Shown piece by piece: positions 8,515-16,235 of a stretch of DNA of 64,000 bases. Made by a program: the position numbers and the translations under genes. The stretch is from positions 1-64,000 of the IMG/VR virus record IMGVR_UViG_3300010334_000030; one strand, written 5' to 3'. The stretch comes from a virus. The notes beneath the pieces are model-generated. The model ran no database searches. It was not told where the DNA came from and was given only the letters and a program-made list of their open reading frames with translations. Within the stretch, counting starts at the first letter, position 1, and every line of letters starts with the position of its first letter.

Positions 8515-8814
8515 TTAATCTTTTTTAGTTTTTTGATAAAATCCACTACTGTTTTCCCAATCTTCATTTGTTGTATTTTGTTTAAACAAATCTCTCATTT
8601 TAAGTGTAACTTTCGACCAATCTTTACCATTAGCCAATGTTTCATAATACAATTCTACATCTGAATCACCCAATCCATCAAACCCATCTTCTGCACCTGC
8701 ACTAAAAGCATTTACTATTTCTTGCTTGTGTAATTTATTAGCATATATAATCATTGCTTCTGTAGGATGATGAACCTTTTTAAGTTCTTCTAATAGCCAA
8801 GTTACTGATGTCAT
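8515..8814 (-). CDS. small conserved phage hypothetical, HKQEI family (copy 2)
   Basis: A 99-residue paralogue of 7685-7900: MTSVTWLLEEL start, ANKLHKQEIVNAFSAG core, then an acidic middle and an ExWENSSGFYQKTKKD C-terminus. The gene ends in the KKD-stop that forms part of the repeated inter-gene junction. Function unknown. Confidence 0.78.
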   Translation of the reverse strand: MTSVTWLLEELKKVHHPTEAMIIYANKLHKQEIVNAFSAGAEDGFDGLGDSDVELYYETLANGKDWSKVTLKMRDLFKQNTTNEDWENSSGFYQKTKKD

Positions 8815-8818
8815 AAGT

Positions 8819-8980
8819 TTAGTCTTTTAATTCTTCTTTAGTTAATTTATACATTATATAAGCTATTTGTGTAGCTAATAACATTTTAAGCATTTCTTCT
8901 ATTGTAGCACCTTTCCATACATTAAATGATATAAGAATAGATGCTAACCATACAATTAGGAATAGTCCAAATGTTTTCAT
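8819..8980 (-). CDS. small membrane protein, 53 residues
   Basis: An ORF of 53 codons plus stop, starting at the ATG of a perfect junction repeat (8978-8997). The predicted protein opens with MKTFGLFLIVWLASILISF, a clear transmembrane helix, has a second partly hydrophobic helix (EEMLKMLLATQIAYIMYKL) and ends in the TKEELKD tail. It fills the gap between two neighbours exactly, with its stop 4 nt before the next start. Unknown function. Confidence 0.65.
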   Translation of the reverse strand: MKTFGLFLIVWLASILISFNVWKGATIEEMLKMLLATQIAYIMYKLTKEELKD

Positions 8981-8993
8981 AATTAATCTTTTT

Positions 8994-9320
8994 TTAGCCC
9001 TTATTTTTATTTTTTTTAAATATATTTAATAAATCTATCGTTCTCTCAGCTCCATCATACTTTGATTTAGCATGTAACATATCACCATTTACATTTTTGT
9101 TTTTATCAGGATAAGTAGCTACAAATTCTGCAAACTCACACATTTCTTTTATATGAATTTCTTTTGCACCTTTCTCTATTTCTTCATCTGATATTTCTTG
9201 TTTGGGATATGTAACAAGTTTTTCAAGTTCAGAAATATATCTTAACACACTAATAGGTGTAGTCATATAATCTTCTTCACAATTATTCTTCCAATAGTTT
9301 ATGTCTTTTTTTTGTGTCAT
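8994..9320 (-). CDS. small hypothetical protein, distant HKQEI-like
   Basis: A 108-residue hydrophilic protein. The central EKGAKEIHIKEMCEFAEF segment resembles the AKEMHKQEI core of 7685-7900, suggesting distant paralogy. It ends in NIFKKNKNKG and its stop codon is directly followed by a full copy of the junction repeat. The start codon overlaps the stop of the small membrane ORF upstream (ATGA). Confidence 0.75.
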   Translation of the reverse strand: MTQKKDINYWKNNCEEDYMTTPISVLRYISELEKLVTYPKQEISDEEIEKGAKEIHIKEMCEFAEFVATYPDKNKNVNGDMLHAKSKYDGAERTIDLLNIFKKNKNKG

Positions 9321-9430
9321 AGTTTATCTTTTATTTTTTCTAATGTTTTATTAATTTCTATTAAGTTATAAGATATACTCATAAGACCTATAAATATTAT
9401 TATTCCAATCATTCCTAAAATAACTATCAT
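9317..9430 (-). CDS. very small membrane protein, 37 residues
   Basis: A 37-codon ORF beginning at the ATG of a perfect junction-repeat copy (9428-9447) and ending with an ATGA overlap on the next gene. Sequence: one N-terminal transmembrane helix rich in Ile, Gly and Met, then a short charged helix ending NKTLEKIKDKL. Perfect packing between neighbours and the upstream junction support it as real. Unknown function. Confidence 0.55.
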   Translation of the reverse strand: MIVILGMIGIIIFIGLMSISYNLIEINKTLEKIKDKL

Positions 9431-9432
9431 AA

Positions 9433-9990
9433 TTAATCTTTTTTAGGTTCTGAAATTAATTCTACAATTTCATCATCTGTGTATGCGTGTAGCTTCAATC
9501 CATTTCCCATAACATTTTCCGTATTAGTTACGCGAGATTTTCTGATTGCCAATCTAACTTGCTCTTCTGTGTATAGAGATTTTTTTTCTTCTTCTACTAA
9601 CTTTTCTATTAAATCCCAACATTTAATTCTTTCATCAAAAGGTAATGACCATATTGCACCATCTATTAAGTCCGTTGTTGTTGTAGGATAATCACTATCT
9701 TCTTTTGGAGCATCTTTAGAATCTTCCCCCATTATCTCTGTGAGTATCTGTTTTGTATTGCTTCTAACGAGTTTAGCAACCTCTATTGGTTGCTGCATTT
9801 CATCTGTCCAATAGTATTTTATCTCAAACTCCACTTCACCATCCTCGGCATCTTCATCTAAGAGATAAACCTTTACGTAGTCCGGGTGTATTGGATACGT
9901 TCCACCTACACATGGCATTCCTGTAAAATCATAAAATGGGTCTTCAACTACCACCCATCCTGTTTCTGTTTTATGCAATTTTCCCTTCAT
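9433..9990 (-). CDS. MKGxLxKTxxGW family protein (copy 2)
   Basis: 185 residues from the ATG at 9990. I chose this internal start because it gives the MKGKLHKTETGWVVVE opening shared with paralogues 8102-8512 and 13742-14290; the longer reading frame adds 12 unconserved residues. Landmarks are PIHPDYV, VEFEIKYYW, QPIEVAKLV and a C-terminal SLYTEEQVRLAIRK helix followed by a long EPKKD tail. The start overlaps the 3' end of the upstream gene by 20 nt. Function unknown. Confidence 0.8.
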   Translation of the reverse strand: MKGKLHKTETGWVVVEDPFYDFTGMPCVGGTYPIHPDYVKVYLLDEDAEDGEVEFEIKYYWTDEMQQPIEVAKLVRSNTKQILTEIMGEDSKDAPKEDSDYPTTTTDLIDGAIWSLPFDERIKCWDLIEKLVEEEKKSLYTEEQVRLAIRKSRVTNTENVMGNGLKLHAYTDDEIVELISEPKKD

Positions 9991-10228
9991 CTTCTTGATT
10001 TTTTGATTTGTTGTAAAGATCTTCATGAGAAGATGTTATAATTATATTCCTTACTTCAGACCAGAACTCGTAACCTCTATCTGCACCCATATAACTTAGT
10101 ACATTATCGCAAACGTACTTGCATATAGATTTAGCTGTTAATACATTCTTCTCGTGCGATAGCTCATAGCACCATCTAGTATATGAGTCTCTGTATAATT
10201 CTTGTGCTTTTTCTTTTGCTGTTATCAT
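9971..10228 (-). CDS. conserved phage hypothetical, ITAKEKAQEL family
   Basis: An 85-residue helical protein (MITAKEKAQELYRDSY ... YEFWSEVRNIIITSS) of a family I recall from Bacteroidetes phages, with no assigned function. The start codon overlaps the stop of the P-loop kinase gene upstream (ATGA), indicating translational coupling. Confidence 0.78.
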   Translation of the reverse strand: MITAKEKAQELYRDSYTRWCYELSHEKNVLTAKSICKYVCDNVLSYMGADRGYEFWSEVRNIIITSSHEDLYNKSKNQEDEGKIA

Positions 10229-10608
10229 AACTTTATTTGAAATCTATTTTTCATTTGTTCTATCTTATCGTCTGGACATCCGTGAACATTTACTCCTTCG
10301 TGTCTATTCTCTACTATGATGGAATGTACCCTGAAATTATACTTCCCCCCAAGTTTAATATAGTTTTCCATCTCCCACTCTTGGGTGAATGTATTAGAGA
10401 CAACAATCTTGTCCTCGCCTCTTCTCATCGCAGTTTCGGTGCTGTGTAGACACCATTCGTGAGCGTCTTTTAGCCCAGCAGGATCAAAGTGATAAGTTCC
10501 ATTCTCCATGAAGTACATATCTGCTTCAAGATGTGTGCCTTCTATTGCTTTGGCTAGTGTTGATTTACCTGCACCCGGTAATCCTCTTAATAGTATTAGT
10601 GTTTTCAT
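10225..10608 (-). CDS. P-loop kinase, polynucleotide kinase-like
   Basis: A 127-residue single-domain P-loop kinase. Walker A is LRGLPGAGKSTLAK (about 7-20). An Asp strand (LEADMYFM) follows, then VVSNTFTQEWEMENYIKLG, which aligns with the substrate strand of T4 Pnkp and related AAA_33 kinases, and a C-terminal lid NVHGCPDDKIEQMKNRF. The size equals the kinase half of T4 polynucleotide kinase. The specific substrate is not visible. It is the third gene in a run RNA ligase, phosphoesterase, kinase (12493 to 10225), the three activities needed to heal and seal RNA ends, so an RNA 5'-kinase role is the leading guess. Confidence 0.8.
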   Translation of the reverse strand: MKTLILLRGLPGAGKSTLAKAIEGTHLEADMYFMENGTYHFDPAGLKDAHEWCLHSTETAMRRGEDKIVVSNTFTQEWEMENYIKLGGKYNFRVHSIIVENRHEGVNVHGCPDDKIEQMKNRFQIKL

Positions 10609-10609
10609 T

Positions 10610-11290
10610 TTATTGTTCTCCTTTTAATCTTTCTTCATGATGATCGAATGGTAAAACGTTTGCTTGAACTGGACGCCCAGATAGCATTCTAACCACCTCA
10701 CCTAAAGGATAAGGAGTTAAATTGTTACCATCACATCCAACATCCATTGATCTACCCCCCATCAGTTTCTTATTGGCAGGTAAATGTACGTGACCAAATA
10801 AATGAAATCTGCCTTTGCTCATATCATGCCAGCTAGTAAGAGGATAGTGCATTAATACAAACTCGAATTTCGATTTAGCAGCCATCTTATTTTCAATCTC
10901 AACAGATAATATGGTGTATTGACTTACGCTTGAAAATAAGCTCTGAACATCTCCTCTGTTATTTTCGATATGGTGATCGTGATTTCCGAGAATTAAATGT
11001 ATGTTCTTACAGATAATTCTATCTCTAAATTCTTTGATTGAATCAAATCCACCAAATGACCAATCACCCAAATGAATCAGTATATCATCTTGGCCTACTG
11101 TCTTGTTGATATTATCAACAATAACAGAATTCATATGCTCTAGATTCTGAAAGTCCCTAGTCTGATCGATTGGAATAGAGCCATCCTGACGTCTCCAGTT
11201 AGTTACTCCTCTACATATATTCTTATGATTATAATGAGTATCAGAGGTGAAGAATAACTTTTGTCCAGGCTCCAACTTTATATTTAACAT
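10610..11290 (-). CDS. calcineurin-like metallophosphoesterase
   Basis: A 226-residue binuclear metallophosphoesterase with FTSDTHYNHKN, IHLGDWSFGG, LILGNHDHHI, VLMHYPLTSWH and LFGHVHLP, which supply all expected metal ligands and catalytic His residues. It differs from the PPP-type enzyme at 6846-7682 (no THAG), so the two are not recent copies. The substrate is unknown. Being directly between an RNA ligase and a P-loop kinase, it could remove 2',3'-cyclic or 3' phosphates, as the central domain of bacterial Pnkp does (inference). A promoter of the CGAGA class lies 21 nt upstream. Confidence 0.85.
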   Translation of the reverse strand: MLNIKLEPGQKLFFTSDTHYNHKNICRGVTNWRRQDGSIPIDQTRDFQNLEHMNSVIVDNINKTVGQDDILIHLGDWSFGGFDSIKEFRDRIICKNIHLILGNHDHHIENNRGDVQSLFSSVSQYTILSVEIENKMAAKSKFEFVLMHYPLTSWHDMSKGRFHLFGHVHLPANKKLMGGRSMDVGCDGNNLTPYPLGEVVRMLSGRPVQANVLPFDHHEERLKGEQ

Positions 11291-11311
11291 AAAAACTTCT
11301 TTTTAATCTTT

Positions 11312-11333
11312 GCAAATGTAGGGAGATTTCTCG
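11312..11333 (-). promoter_or_regulatory. putative promoter, CGAGA-N8-TAnnTTTGC class
   Basis: On the minus strand: T7 tract, 4 nt, CGAGA, 8 nt, TACATTTGC. It lies in the gap between the RNA ligase stop and the phosphoesterase start, so it would drive the phosphoesterase, kinase and downstream small genes. Confidence 0.75.
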
Positions 11334-11344
11334 GGGTAAAAAAA

Positions 11345-12493
11345 TTAGTGGGAATCTCCAATATCATGTTTCTCTCCGTAGATTAGATAATCTGGATTGA
11401 TCACCTTGGCAATCTTATTACGTACACCGTGTACATGCTTCACTACAACACCCTCGTGTGGTACTTTTGTCCCATTTATAAAGTTATTAAATACAAACTT
11501 GTCTTGAATCTCTTGTGACCACTTACCAACATAAAGTATATCCGCATGAGATAGTTCCAAATCATTTTCTATAACCATCTTTGCAAGAAGAGTTGATAAA
11601 TATTCTCCGTCCCACATAACATCAAATCCACAAAATTTAATATCATCTAACCCGTAATCATATCCTTTCTGAATTCCTTTACCGTAAATTTCGCCATATA
11701 AAACAACTCCCGAACCTACTTCATCCGACATTTTCTCCTTAACAAACTTCCATAATTTCTCTTTGATCTTGTATTTGTCAGCAATCTCATACCATACATT
11801 CGTATCGTAGAATCCTTGTGAGTCTGATCCCTTCTCAACATTATGCGAACCAACAACAAACTCATATTCAGACCATTTCCAATCAGGCTTTATCTTTCTT
11901 GCAAGTGCTAGCTTTATCTTGTCTAATAGAGACAATTTTGTTTTTCTTACTATACCATATCTTGCGTTTGTACCATGTATCTTTCTAGTAATTTGAACCA
12001 GATCTTCCTCAGTGAACATTCCAGTAACATTCTTCATATTAGGAAACTTGTAATACACAAGGAAATTTGGATTATCTTGATATCTTATTTTTCTACCTGA
12101 ACCAAGGGTTATTTGTTTAACCGGGGGTTCATACTTGAAGATGTTTAACTCCTTCATCATATCTCTACCCTCGTAATATTCGTTAGGGGTTCCTTTATAA
12201 GAAATAAACTTTAAAGGTATTATCAAACACTCACTATACACACCTCTTAACTTTACCGTTTTAACCCTCTGTCCCCTGCGGAGATAGTTGGTTACGTTCA
12301 TATCATCGGATAAATCTTGGGGTATAACCGCATCGGTGGTTGCAACAACAACCAAATCCCCAACATTATATTCCCCCTTCTGTATGATGCAATTCCATCC
12401 ACCGATGCGGGCTTGTTCTATTTTATCTGCACCCGGAATGTTTTCAATTACATCTATTTTTGCTACATAGCAGCAGCTGTTTACATTTTGCAT
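11345..12493 (-). CDS. RNA ligase, DRB0094/Rnl5-like
   Basis: 382 residues from the ATG at 12493. I rejected 25 upstream codons because they overlap the preceding gene and add low-complexity hydrophobic sequence. The N-terminal OB-like domain (residues 8-95: VAKIDVIENIPGADKIE, GGWNCIIQKGEYNVGD) is typical of the Deinococcus DRB0094 RNA ligase family. The nucleotidyltransferase core has motif I KIHGT with adenylated Lys171, motif III VLYGEIYG, motif IV HEGVVVKHV and motif V near IAKVINPDYL. It would seal nicked or broken RNA, for example tRNAs cut by host anticodon nucleases. It heads an operon-like run with the phosphoesterase and kinase. Confidence 0.88.
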   Translation of the reverse strand: MQNVNSCCYVAKIDVIENIPGADKIEQARIGGWNCIIQKGEYNVGDLVVVATTDAVIPQDLSDDMNVTNYLRRGQRVKTVKLRGVYSECLIIPLKFISYKGTPNEYYEGRDMMKELNIFKYEPPVKQITLGSGRKIRYQDNPNFLVYYKFPNMKNVTGMFTEEDLVQITRKIHGTNARYGIVRKTKLSLLDKIKLALARKIKPDWKWSEYEFVVGSHNVEKGSDSQGFYDTNVWYEIADKYKIKEKLWKFVKEKMSDEVGSGVVLYGEIYGKGIQKGYDYGLDDIKFCGFDVMWDGEYLSTLLAKMVIENDLELSHADILYVGKWSQEIQDKFVFNNFINGTKVPHEGVVVKHVHGVRNKIAKVINPDYLIYGEKHDIGDSH

Positions 12494-12503
12494 TTTTAAT
12501 TTT

Positions 12504-13115
12504 TTAAGGCATGTATAAAATAGTAGGATTATCTTTATGGATGTCCACTTTTGCTTTGTTGTCTGCAAGAAACTGGGTCATTCTTTGAATGTTAAACGGT
12601 CTCGTAATTAAATGATAACCATTCTTGGTTGGAATCATTTCCATCATAGGTTCTCTGCCGGTCTCTTCCTGAAGATCCTTTATCCTTTGATGCATAACTC
12701 CTAAAAATGCTTTACGTCCTTCGAAGTCTTTCCAGTCAATGTCAACAATCCACTTCTTATCATCGTCACCATGAAACTCACCTGAGACCGAGCTAAAGGC
12801 AAATCTAACCGCCTTGTAATCTTCAGACATAATAATATCAGTTACTCGCTTTAGCATTTGAAATGCTGTCTTCTTTGCACTTCTTTTGTTTATTCTGAAG
12901 TAAGCTCTTGCATTATTAGTATCACACGTTTGGATAATAGAATCCATTATGGCATCAAAGTGTGCTAGGTTATAAATAAAAAGGTCATCAATAACAACCA
13001 TATCTTTAGCAAGCCCAGGATTATCCTTTCTCCTCTTCAGGATTTCAAGAAAATAATAGGTGTCCGAATCTGAGAAATCCAGGAGTGGTCTAATTAGATC
13101 GAAGTTGTTTATCAT
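12504..13115 (-). CDS. hypothetical protein, possible primase-polymerase (AEP)-like fold
   Basis: A 203-residue protein. Two features recall archaeo-eukaryotic primase-polymerases: an acidic strand WIVDIDWKDF (near residue 110) and IPTKNGYHLITRPF near 165, similar to the 'GxGxH' strand of that superfamily. The residues in between and the overall length would be minimal for such a domain, so this is a weak structural guess, not an assignment. It lies 10 nt upstream of the RNA ligase and could work with it. Otherwise unknown. Confidence 0.75.
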   Translation of the reverse strand: MINNFDLIRPLLDFSDSDTYYFLEILKRRKDNPGLAKDMVVIDDLFIYNLAHFDAIMDSIIQTCDTNNARAYFRINKRSAKKTAFQMLKRVTDIIMSEDYKAVRFAFSSVSGEFHGDDDKKWIVDIDWKDFEGRKAFLGVMHQRIKDLQEETGREPMMEMIPTKNGYHLITRPFNIQRMTQFLADNKAKVDIHKDNPTILYMP

Positions 13116-13118
13116 CTT

Positions 13119-13730
13119 TTATTTTTTAGGTGTTAAATATTTTGGTTTAATCACAAGATTGTAGTAGTCAATGGTCTCTTCACTTTCATCACCACGGTGG
13201 GCAGTCCAAGTTTGAGGAAACTCTTCTCTGCATTGAGCCACTCTTTCTTTTCTTGATTTAGTTTTGTCTGTAGCATATTCATAGTACAACCAGCATTCCC
13301 AATAATGGGGTTCAGGTGCATTAACCGTTACTGCTACTTGCCATTTAAAAAATACAAATGAGATTAAGGGAGACCATTCAAATCTAAAGTCATTATCACT
13401 CCATTTAGTTTTCCATCCTAATCTAACAAAGTCAAATCCCACTTTTTTTGGAACTGCTTTCATAAAGCCTCTAGATTTCTCAATCCATTGATCGAGTGTT
13501 AACTGGGGAACGTTGGGATTAACAGCCACAGCTTTTATTTGCTTGTCTAACATTCCCTGAGCCTTTTCTCTAACCTCATCTTCATTGAGCTTTCTCCATC
13601 TTCTTGGAAAGAAGTAAGGAGTACCAATAGCAATCTTCCCCGCGTAGAATTTTAACCCGAAAGGCTTAAATGGGCTAAATAAAGCCTTGAAAAATTTTAG
13701 ATCGTTTAGTATAAACTTTAATTTTCTCAT
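13119..13730 (-). CDS. conserved Bacteroidetes phage hypothetical, YYEYxTDKTKS family
   Basis: A 203-residue basic, aromatic-rich protein: GLKFYAGKIAIGTPYFFPRRW near residue 25, RFEWSPLISFVFFKWQ near 115, then HYWECWLYYEYATDKTKS and ETIDYYNLVIKPKYL at the end. I recall this family from many Bacteroidetes phages and metagenomic contigs, without a known role. It is 3 nt upstream of the next gene in the operon. Confidence 0.8.
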   Translation of the reverse strand: MRKLKFILNDLKFFKALFSPFKPFGLKFYAGKIAIGTPYFFPRRWRKLNEDEVREKAQGMLDKQIKAVAVNPNVPQLTLDQWIEKSRGFMKAVPKKVGFDFVRLGWKTKWSDNDFRFEWSPLISFVFFKWQVAVTVNAPEPHYWECWLYYEYATDKTKSRKERVAQCREEFPQTWTAHRGDESEETIDYYNLVIKPKYLTPKK

Positions 13731-13741
13731 TTTTTATCATT

Positions 13742-14290
13742 CTATTTTTTAAGGTACTCTTGACACCAATAACATGCTCTGATAAAGCTCGTTTCTGCAA
13801 CCCCTTTATTCATGAAACTAGAAGAATATTCCGAGGCAGCCTTTTTTATATATTCGTCAGGAATCTGTGCATCATAATAATTTAGTCCAGAAACGAATCC
13901 TTTCATCCAGAAGTTCTTATCGCTCTCATCACATCCATCGCATCCTTCCCATAAGCTTTCCGCCAGATCGTATTTCTCTTTTAATTCCCTCTTCTCAATA
14001 ATTTCATTGCAAATTTTTAAAGTTCCATCTATAAGGGGATAACCAGTTTCATCTATTTGAATGTCAGTGTTGGCAACTCTAATGGGCTCTTCCAATCCAG
14101 TTTCCCAAAAATCTTCTATCTCAAATTCTACTTCTTCACCATCCATATCTCTACCGAGTTCATAGTTTGGTTCTAAATAAGGATGTAACGGAATCTCTTT
14201 TGAAACGGTTTGTGGAAATGGGAATACCCTCAGGTAATCCTCATATTGAACTGTCCAGCCGTTTTTAGTTTTATGTAATTTACCTTTCAT
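13742..14290 (-). CDS. MKGxLxKTxxGW family protein (copy 3)
   Basis: A 182-residue third copy of the family at 8102-8512 and 9433-9990. It has the MKGKLHKTKNGWTVQYEDY opening, EIPLHPYLE, a VEFEIEDFW strand and EEPIRVAN. The C-terminal half differs from the other copies, with a Cys/Asp cluster (EGCDGCDESDK), a helical segment and ACYWCQEYLKK. Such variable C-termini on a shared N-terminal domain suggest modular diversification. It is the first gene of its transcription unit, 63 nt downstream of a CGAGA-class promoter. Confidence 0.82.
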   Translation of the reverse strand: MKGKLHKTKNGWTVQYEDYLRVFPFPQTVSKEIPLHPYLEPNYELGRDMDGEEVEFEIEDFWETGLEEPIRVANTDIQIDETGYPLIDGTLKICNEIIEKRELKEKYDLAESLWEGCDGCDESDKNFWMKGFVSGLNYYDAQIPDEYIKKAASEYSSSFMNKGVAETSFIRACYWCQEYLKK

Positions 14291-14353
14291 CTTTATGGTT
14301 TATTAAACACAGGATCAATGACCACATAAATCACTGTGCTTTAGTTATACAAA

Positions 14354-14375
14354 GCAAATGTAAGAAAATTTCTCG
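14354..14375 (-). promoter_or_regulatory. putative promoter, CGAGA-N8-TAnnTTTGC class
   Basis: Minus strand: T6, 3 nt, CGAGA, 8 nt, TACATTTGC. It is intergenic, between a weak terminator (14398-14415) and the gene starting at 14290, as expected for the start of a new transcription unit. Confidence 0.75.
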
Positions 14376-14390
14376 AAGAAAAAATAAAAT

Positions 14391-14415
14391 TAAAGAAAAA
14401 TAGGGATTCCTATTT
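14391..14415 (-). terminator. probable terminator, AT-rich stem
   Basis: A 7-bp stem AAATAGG / CCTATTT with a 4-nt loop (14398-14415), followed on the minus strand by TTTTTCTTTA. It overlaps the stop codon of the 14410-14943 gene. The stem is weak, so termination may be partial. Confidence 0.5.
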
Positions 14416-14943
14416 GGTAGGAACGTAAGTAACCTGTTCTATCTGCTCTGGTAGAATGCAGATAGTGTAATCAGAAGCTAGTTCAGGTTGTCTCTTAGTT
14501 TTAATATAAAATGATCTGGGGATGGCGAAAACGCATTCAGCTCCGTCTTTTTGGCCAACCCCAGTCACTACAAATTCTACGTCGGTGAAAATATTGATAG
14601 CATCCGTATAATCATCTTCTGGTCTGTCGTCTCTTTCTGTTCTGCTTCCATAGATGGCATATTTTCTTTTAGCCATTCTTTCTCTTTCTCTTTCCGCTTC
14701 TCTTTTAATATACTCTGGAGCATTTTTACCTTGACTAGGTAATATAGTCTCAACAACAACCATTTCAATCTCGCCACTAGCCTGAGATCCTAAGAAAATG
14801 TTGATAATTTCGGTTAGATCTTCAGTAGGCACACTCATTTCAGGCTTTGAATCATGGCCTCTGTAATGTGCTTCGTTGTAAACTGGCACTTTGGCTTCGT
14901 TTAAGCTAGATTCATATGATTCAAATTCCAGAAGGTGTTTCAT
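14410..14943 (-). CDS. putative capsid-targeted protein, unknown function
   Basis: A 177-residue protein starting MKHLLEFESYESSLNEA, a close match to T4 internal-protein signals: basic and Leu/Phe/Tyr residues ending LNE|A, an ideal gp21-type cleavage site after residue 16. The remainder is mixed alpha/beta with a very charged middle (REAERERERMAKRK). No enzymatic motif is recognised. Its own GATATATA box lies inside the coding sequence of the upstream glycosyltransferase, 19 nt before the ATG, so it can be expressed separately as a late gene. Confidence 0.82.
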   Translation of the reverse strand: MKHLLEFESYESSLNEAKVPVYNEAHYRGHDSKPEMSVPTEDLTEIINIFLGSQASGEIEMVVVETILPSQGKNAPEYIKREAERERERMAKRKYAIYGSRTERDDRPEDDYTDAINIFTDVEFVVTGVGQKDGAECVFAIPRSFYIKTKRQPELASDYTICILPEQIEQVTYVPTK

Positions 14944-14948
14944 GCTAA

Positions 14949-16208
14949 TTATCTTTTTCCATTATATATCGCTGGATTCTGAGCTTTTTTGGCTTGCTCC
15001 ACTTGTTTAGCTTTCTCTTTAGCTGCAGCTTGATAGAATTCTAGGTTCTTTTTAAGCCTATCCCTTTCAAAATCTGGAATACCGTTGAAAAATTCAGATT
15101 TAACGATGGCAGTAGTTTTTTCTAAAGCAATCTCTGGGTTTCCAATATAATGTGCAGCCAATGAGTACTCATCAAGAAGTCTCCATTGCCAGATCTCAGG
15201 TTCAACGAAAAGAATATCTGATGTTCCTCTAGTTTTAATAGCTACGTCTCCATAGGCAAAAGCGATCAAGAATCTTTTCTGTTCTCTTAACTTTCTCATA
15301 ACGTGGAATGCACACTCCAATCTCGATGGTCTGTATTCCCATGCCTTTGAGTAAAGATTAACAACCTCATCGATTGGATAGTTTAATCTCTCCTTTATTT
15401 TAGCCTCCATGTACATCGAATAGTAGACTTCTTCTTCCCAGCCACCCATCTCAGCTCTTTTAACATAAGCTTCTATCGACTTCTCATATTGCTCAGAATC
15501 TCTATAACTTTGAGCTAGATAGAAAACGTATCTGGCATTATCGGGTTCTTTTTCTAAAGCCTCTTCTAGAATTTTAGCGTCATTAGAGTATTTCTCTTGA
15601 AGACTCGATGCTCTCTTAAGAGGCGAGATGTCCGCAATAACGTGAGAATGCGGAATTGTGCCCTGGATTAGGTTTTGCTTATCTGTATGTAGATATTCAT
15701 GAAGAACCCCTTTATAACACCAATCAACATCAGATCTAACTACCTGAACACGATGGTATTGAAGAGCCCCTAATCTGTACATGATCTGGTAAGCATCTGG
15801 GGTCTTATCCAAACCAGCAAAAGGATTTCTTCCTGGCATTTCTGCAATGAAAGTGTCATCGGCATCTATAATCCATCTGTAATCACATTTACCCTTAGCC
15901 AACTCAAGACTCTCTGTTCTGTTAACTTCGAAATTTACCCATGGACGCTCGTGAAGTTCACCAGGAATTCCAAGTTTTTCCATTGTTGAATTAATAACCT
16001 CTTTGGTCTTATCCTTAGATCCGGTGTCGACAATTACCCAATATGAAATATACGGAGCAACTGCTGAAAGACATTTTTCGATAGTGTCCTCCTCATCCTT
16101 AACTATCATAACCAAGCAAAGCTCAATTGTTTGCTTCAATTCCTGCATCTTTACAATAGGCTTAGGAATACCCATTGGGATAGATTTCTTTTGATTCTTT
16201 TTGCTCAT
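14949..16208 (-). CDS. family 2 glycosyltransferase with TPR-like C-terminus
   Basis: 419 residues. The N-terminal GT-A domain shows LCLVMIVKDEEDTIEKCL (30-47), the DTGSKDKTKE nucleotide-sugar strand (61-70) and DADD (115-118) as the metal-binding DxD. The C-terminal 200 residues are helical repeats (for example EKYSNDAKILEEALEKEPDNARYVFYLAQSYRDSEQYEKS, read in pieces) typical of tetratricopeptide repeats. Enzymes with this architecture transfer sugars to proteins or polymers. In a phage it could glycosylate virion proteins or host targets; the acceptor is unknown. It sits between a capsid-targeted protein and unknown gene 16236-16877. Confidence 0.87.
   Translation of the reverse strand: MSKKNQKKSIPMGIPKPIVKMQELKQTIELCLVMIVKDEEDTIEKCLSAVAPYISYWVIVDTGSKDKTKEVINSTMEKLGIPGELHERPWVNFEVNRTESLELAKGKCDYRWIIDADDTFIAEMPGRNPFAGLDKTPDAYQIMYRLGALQYHRVQVVRSDVDWCYKGVLHEYLHTDKQNLIQGTIPHSHVIADISPLKRASSLQEKYSNDAKILEEALEKEPDNARYVFYLAQSYRDSEQYEKSIEAYVKRAEMGGWEEEVYYSMYMEAKIKERLNYPIDEVVNLYSKAWEYRPSRLECAFHVMRKLREQKRFLIAFAYGDVAIKTRGTSDILFVEPEIWQWRLLDEYSLAAHYIGNPEIALEKTTAIVKSEFFNGIPDFERDRLKKNLEFYQAAAKEKAKQVEQAKKAQNPAIYNGKR
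14963..14970 (-). promoter_or_regulatory. putative GATATATA late-type promoter box
   Basis: GATATATA on the minus strand, 19 nt before the ATG at 14943 and inside the last codons of the glycosyltransferase. This is the same position relative to the start as at 6056 and 55365. Confidence 0.5.
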
Positions 16209-16235
16209 TTTATATTACTTTTAAGTGTTATACAG

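Larger units (their letters stand above)
8097..9447 (-). repeat. repeated inter-gene junction sequence, AAAAAAGATTAATTATG
   Basis: A 17-nt sequence ending in the start codon is identical at four gene junctions (8097-8113, 8510-8526, 8978-8994 and 9428-9444), with a variant before the GTG at 7682. In most it contains the last two codons and stop of the upstream gene (Lys-Asp-stop) plus the spacer and ATG of the next; at 8978 the upstream stop falls before it, so the conservation is not coding. Confidence 0.75.
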
